Shown: piece after piece, positions 6,098 to 6,538 of the stretch
How the letters are laid out: the number at the start of each line of letters is the position of its first letter
Numbering within the stretch: the first letter of the stretch is position 1
Source: Bacillota bacterium
GTDB lineage: Bacteria; Bacillota; Clostridia; Acetivibrionales; DSM-2933
DNA length: 6,538 nt
Assembly: GCA_030705945.1 (NCBI GenBank)
Contig: JAUZPS010000277.1
Span: forward strand, 1-6,538
Reading direction: 5' to 3'
The notes under the pieces: model-generated
What the model was told of the DNA's origin: nothing
Seen by the model: only the letters and a program-made list of their open reading frames with translations
The model's database searches: none
Translations under genes and position numbers: made by a program

Positions 6098-6360
6098 ATA
6101 GAACAATTACTGAAAATTGTTAAAGGAACTATTATAGAAACCCCTGTATTAATTACATGTTATTATGGTTTACGAAGAAGTGAAATTCTCGGGCTAAAGT
6201 GGAAAAATATCAACTTTAATGAAAACACACTGACTATAAAAGATACTAGGGTTTTTTACAACAAAGAAATTAAAAAAGATTATATACTCATAAAGACAAG
6301 GAACATCAGCAAAACATGGCCCAAAAGCTTAATGAGAGCTTTTCGTTAGAAGATTTTTAA
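6098..6360 (+). pseudogene. Internally deleted tyrosine recombinase (phage/ICE-type integrase)
   Basis: From 6098 the frame reads IEQLLKIVKGTIIETPVL, then CYYGLRRSEILGLKW, which is the catalytic-domain segment carrying the first active-site arginine (GLRR). It continues with the following strands to IKTR near 6300. There the frame becomes meaningless and stops at 6349. A different frame from 6301 reads EHQQNMAQKLNESFSLEDF and stops at 6360, which looks like the normal C-terminal tail after the catalytic tyrosine. So the middle, with the H-x-x-R motif, the second His/Trp and the Tyr nucleophile, is deleted and the join is out of frame. The N-terminal and SAM-like domains are also missing. Sequence between 5974 and 6097 is open in frame but does not resemble an integrase. 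The gene cannot encode an active recombinase. It lies next to the tRNA-Leu fragment, the usual place for such an integrase. Confidence 0.75.
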
Positions 6361-6378
6361 GGCGTTAGAAATCAAGGT

Positions 6379-6419
6379 AAAATAAAAAGGTTTAAGAAAT
6401 TTTAAAATCATCTTAAACC
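6379..6419 (-). terminator. Rho-independent terminator after the tRNA-Leu 3' end
   Basis: On the minus strand GGTTTAAGA pairs with TCTTAAACC (plus 6389-6397 and 6411-6419, 9 bp, loop 13). TTTTTATTTT follows (plus 6379-6388). It begins 3 bases beyond the CCA end of the tRNA fragment, so it is probably the tRNA gene's own terminator. Confidence 0.7.
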
Positions 6420-6421
6420 CT

Positions 6422-6479
6422 TGGTGCCGAAGGTCGGACTCGAACCGACATGATATCGCTATCGCTGGATTTTGAGTCC
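6422..6479 (-). tRNA. 3' half of tRNA-Leu(CAA), 5' half missing
   Basis: On the minus strand the fragment runs from GGA of the anticodon stem through loop CTCAAAA (anticodon CAA), TCCAG, a leucine-type variable arm (GATA/TATC), T arm GTCGG-TTCGAGT-CCGAC, acceptor strand CTTCGGC, discriminator A and an encoded CCA (6424-6422). Upstream, pairing breaks after three anticodon-stem pairs: the expected CTGGA is TGGGA, and no D arm or 5' acceptor strand follows. The gene is therefore not functional as it stands. A tRNA cut in the anticodon stem with a complete 3' part is the classic scar of site-specific integration by a tyrosine recombinase; ICEBs1 of Bacillus subtilis, for example, uses a tRNA-Leu gene. 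The remaining 58 bases would be the att core. Confidence 0.85.
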
Positions 6480-6488
6480 CACGAATTT

Positions 6489-6520
6489 AAAATAGAGTTT
6501 CCGCTTGGAAACCCTATTTC
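6489..6520 (-). terminator. Terminator-like hairpin for a leftward transcript at the right edge
   Basis: AAATAGAGTTTCC (6490-6502) faces GGAAACCCTATTT (6507-6519) across a GCTT loop. On the plus strand one pair is an A-C mismatch, but in minus-strand RNA it becomes a U-G wobble, so all 13 positions pair. TTTT closes the stem on the minus side. It probably ends a minus-strand gene lying mostly beyond the window. Confidence 0.5.
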
Positions 6521-6538
6521 TGTAGTCTTTTATTATCA

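Noticed and set aside
5942..6349. A single 135-residue protein from TTG 5942
   Set aside because: Its first residues are translated from the group II intron fragment and unassigned DNA. Only the part from about 6098 resembles an integrase, and its C-terminal residues are out of frame with the real tail. It has no ribosome binding site.
6422..6520. A complete tRNA-Leu, possibly interrupted by a group I intron in the anticodon arm
   Set aside because: No D arm or 5' acceptor strand is found to the window edge, and the sequence there forms a terminator-like hairpin with no group I core. An intron extending beyond the window is not excluded but nothing supports it.

Overview
The window is AT-rich Firmicute DNA. 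A protein ending in a type I dockerin, behind a Thr/Pro-rich linker, points to a cellulosome-forming Clostridium relative (the Ruminiclostridium/Acetivibrio/Hungateiclostridium type). This is an inference from gene content; the species cannot be read from the sequence.

Layout, left to right. (1) 1-48: the start of an unidentified minus-strand gene with a good ribosome binding site, leaving the window at the left edge. (2) About 184-595: a decayed minus-strand gene with a recognisable P-loop but several stops and frame changes. (3) 737-3091: an intact 784-aa membrane-anchored AraC-family regulator with an extracellular sensor domain between two membrane helices and a C-terminal pair of helix-turn-helices. 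(4) 3092-3642: a 551-base gap with a weak terminator, several inverted repeats, a pair of TTTGCAT direct repeats, a possible promoter and a repeated leader motif. (5) 3643-5523: an exported right-handed beta-helix glycoside hydrolase, GH28-like, with linker and dockerin. (6) 5524-5892: a hairpin after the stop codon, a gene-free AT-rich stretch and a strong Rho-independent terminator. (7) 5893-6538: a scar region with a truncated group IIC intron 5' end directly after that terminator, an internally deleted tyrosine integrase, and the 3' half of a tRNA-Leu(CAA) gene on the minus strand with its own terminator but no 5' half.

How it may work: the regulator and the enzyme lie on the same strand and are neighbours. 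The simplest model is that the regulator senses a sugar or oligosaccharide outside the cell and controls the dockerin-bearing hydrolase from the membrane. The TTTGCAT repeats just upstream of the enzyme's candidate promoter are plausible binding sites. The enzyme would be secreted and docked on a scaffoldin. Its catalytic aspartates fit GH28, but residues that bind galacturonate in typical polygalacturonases are changed, so its substrate is uncertain.

The right end reads as an integration hotspot: integrase, intron and tRNA fragments lie within about 600 bases. I found no intact new system. The points most worth checking are the intron/terminator junction, the tRNA-Leu scar and the variant GH28 active site.
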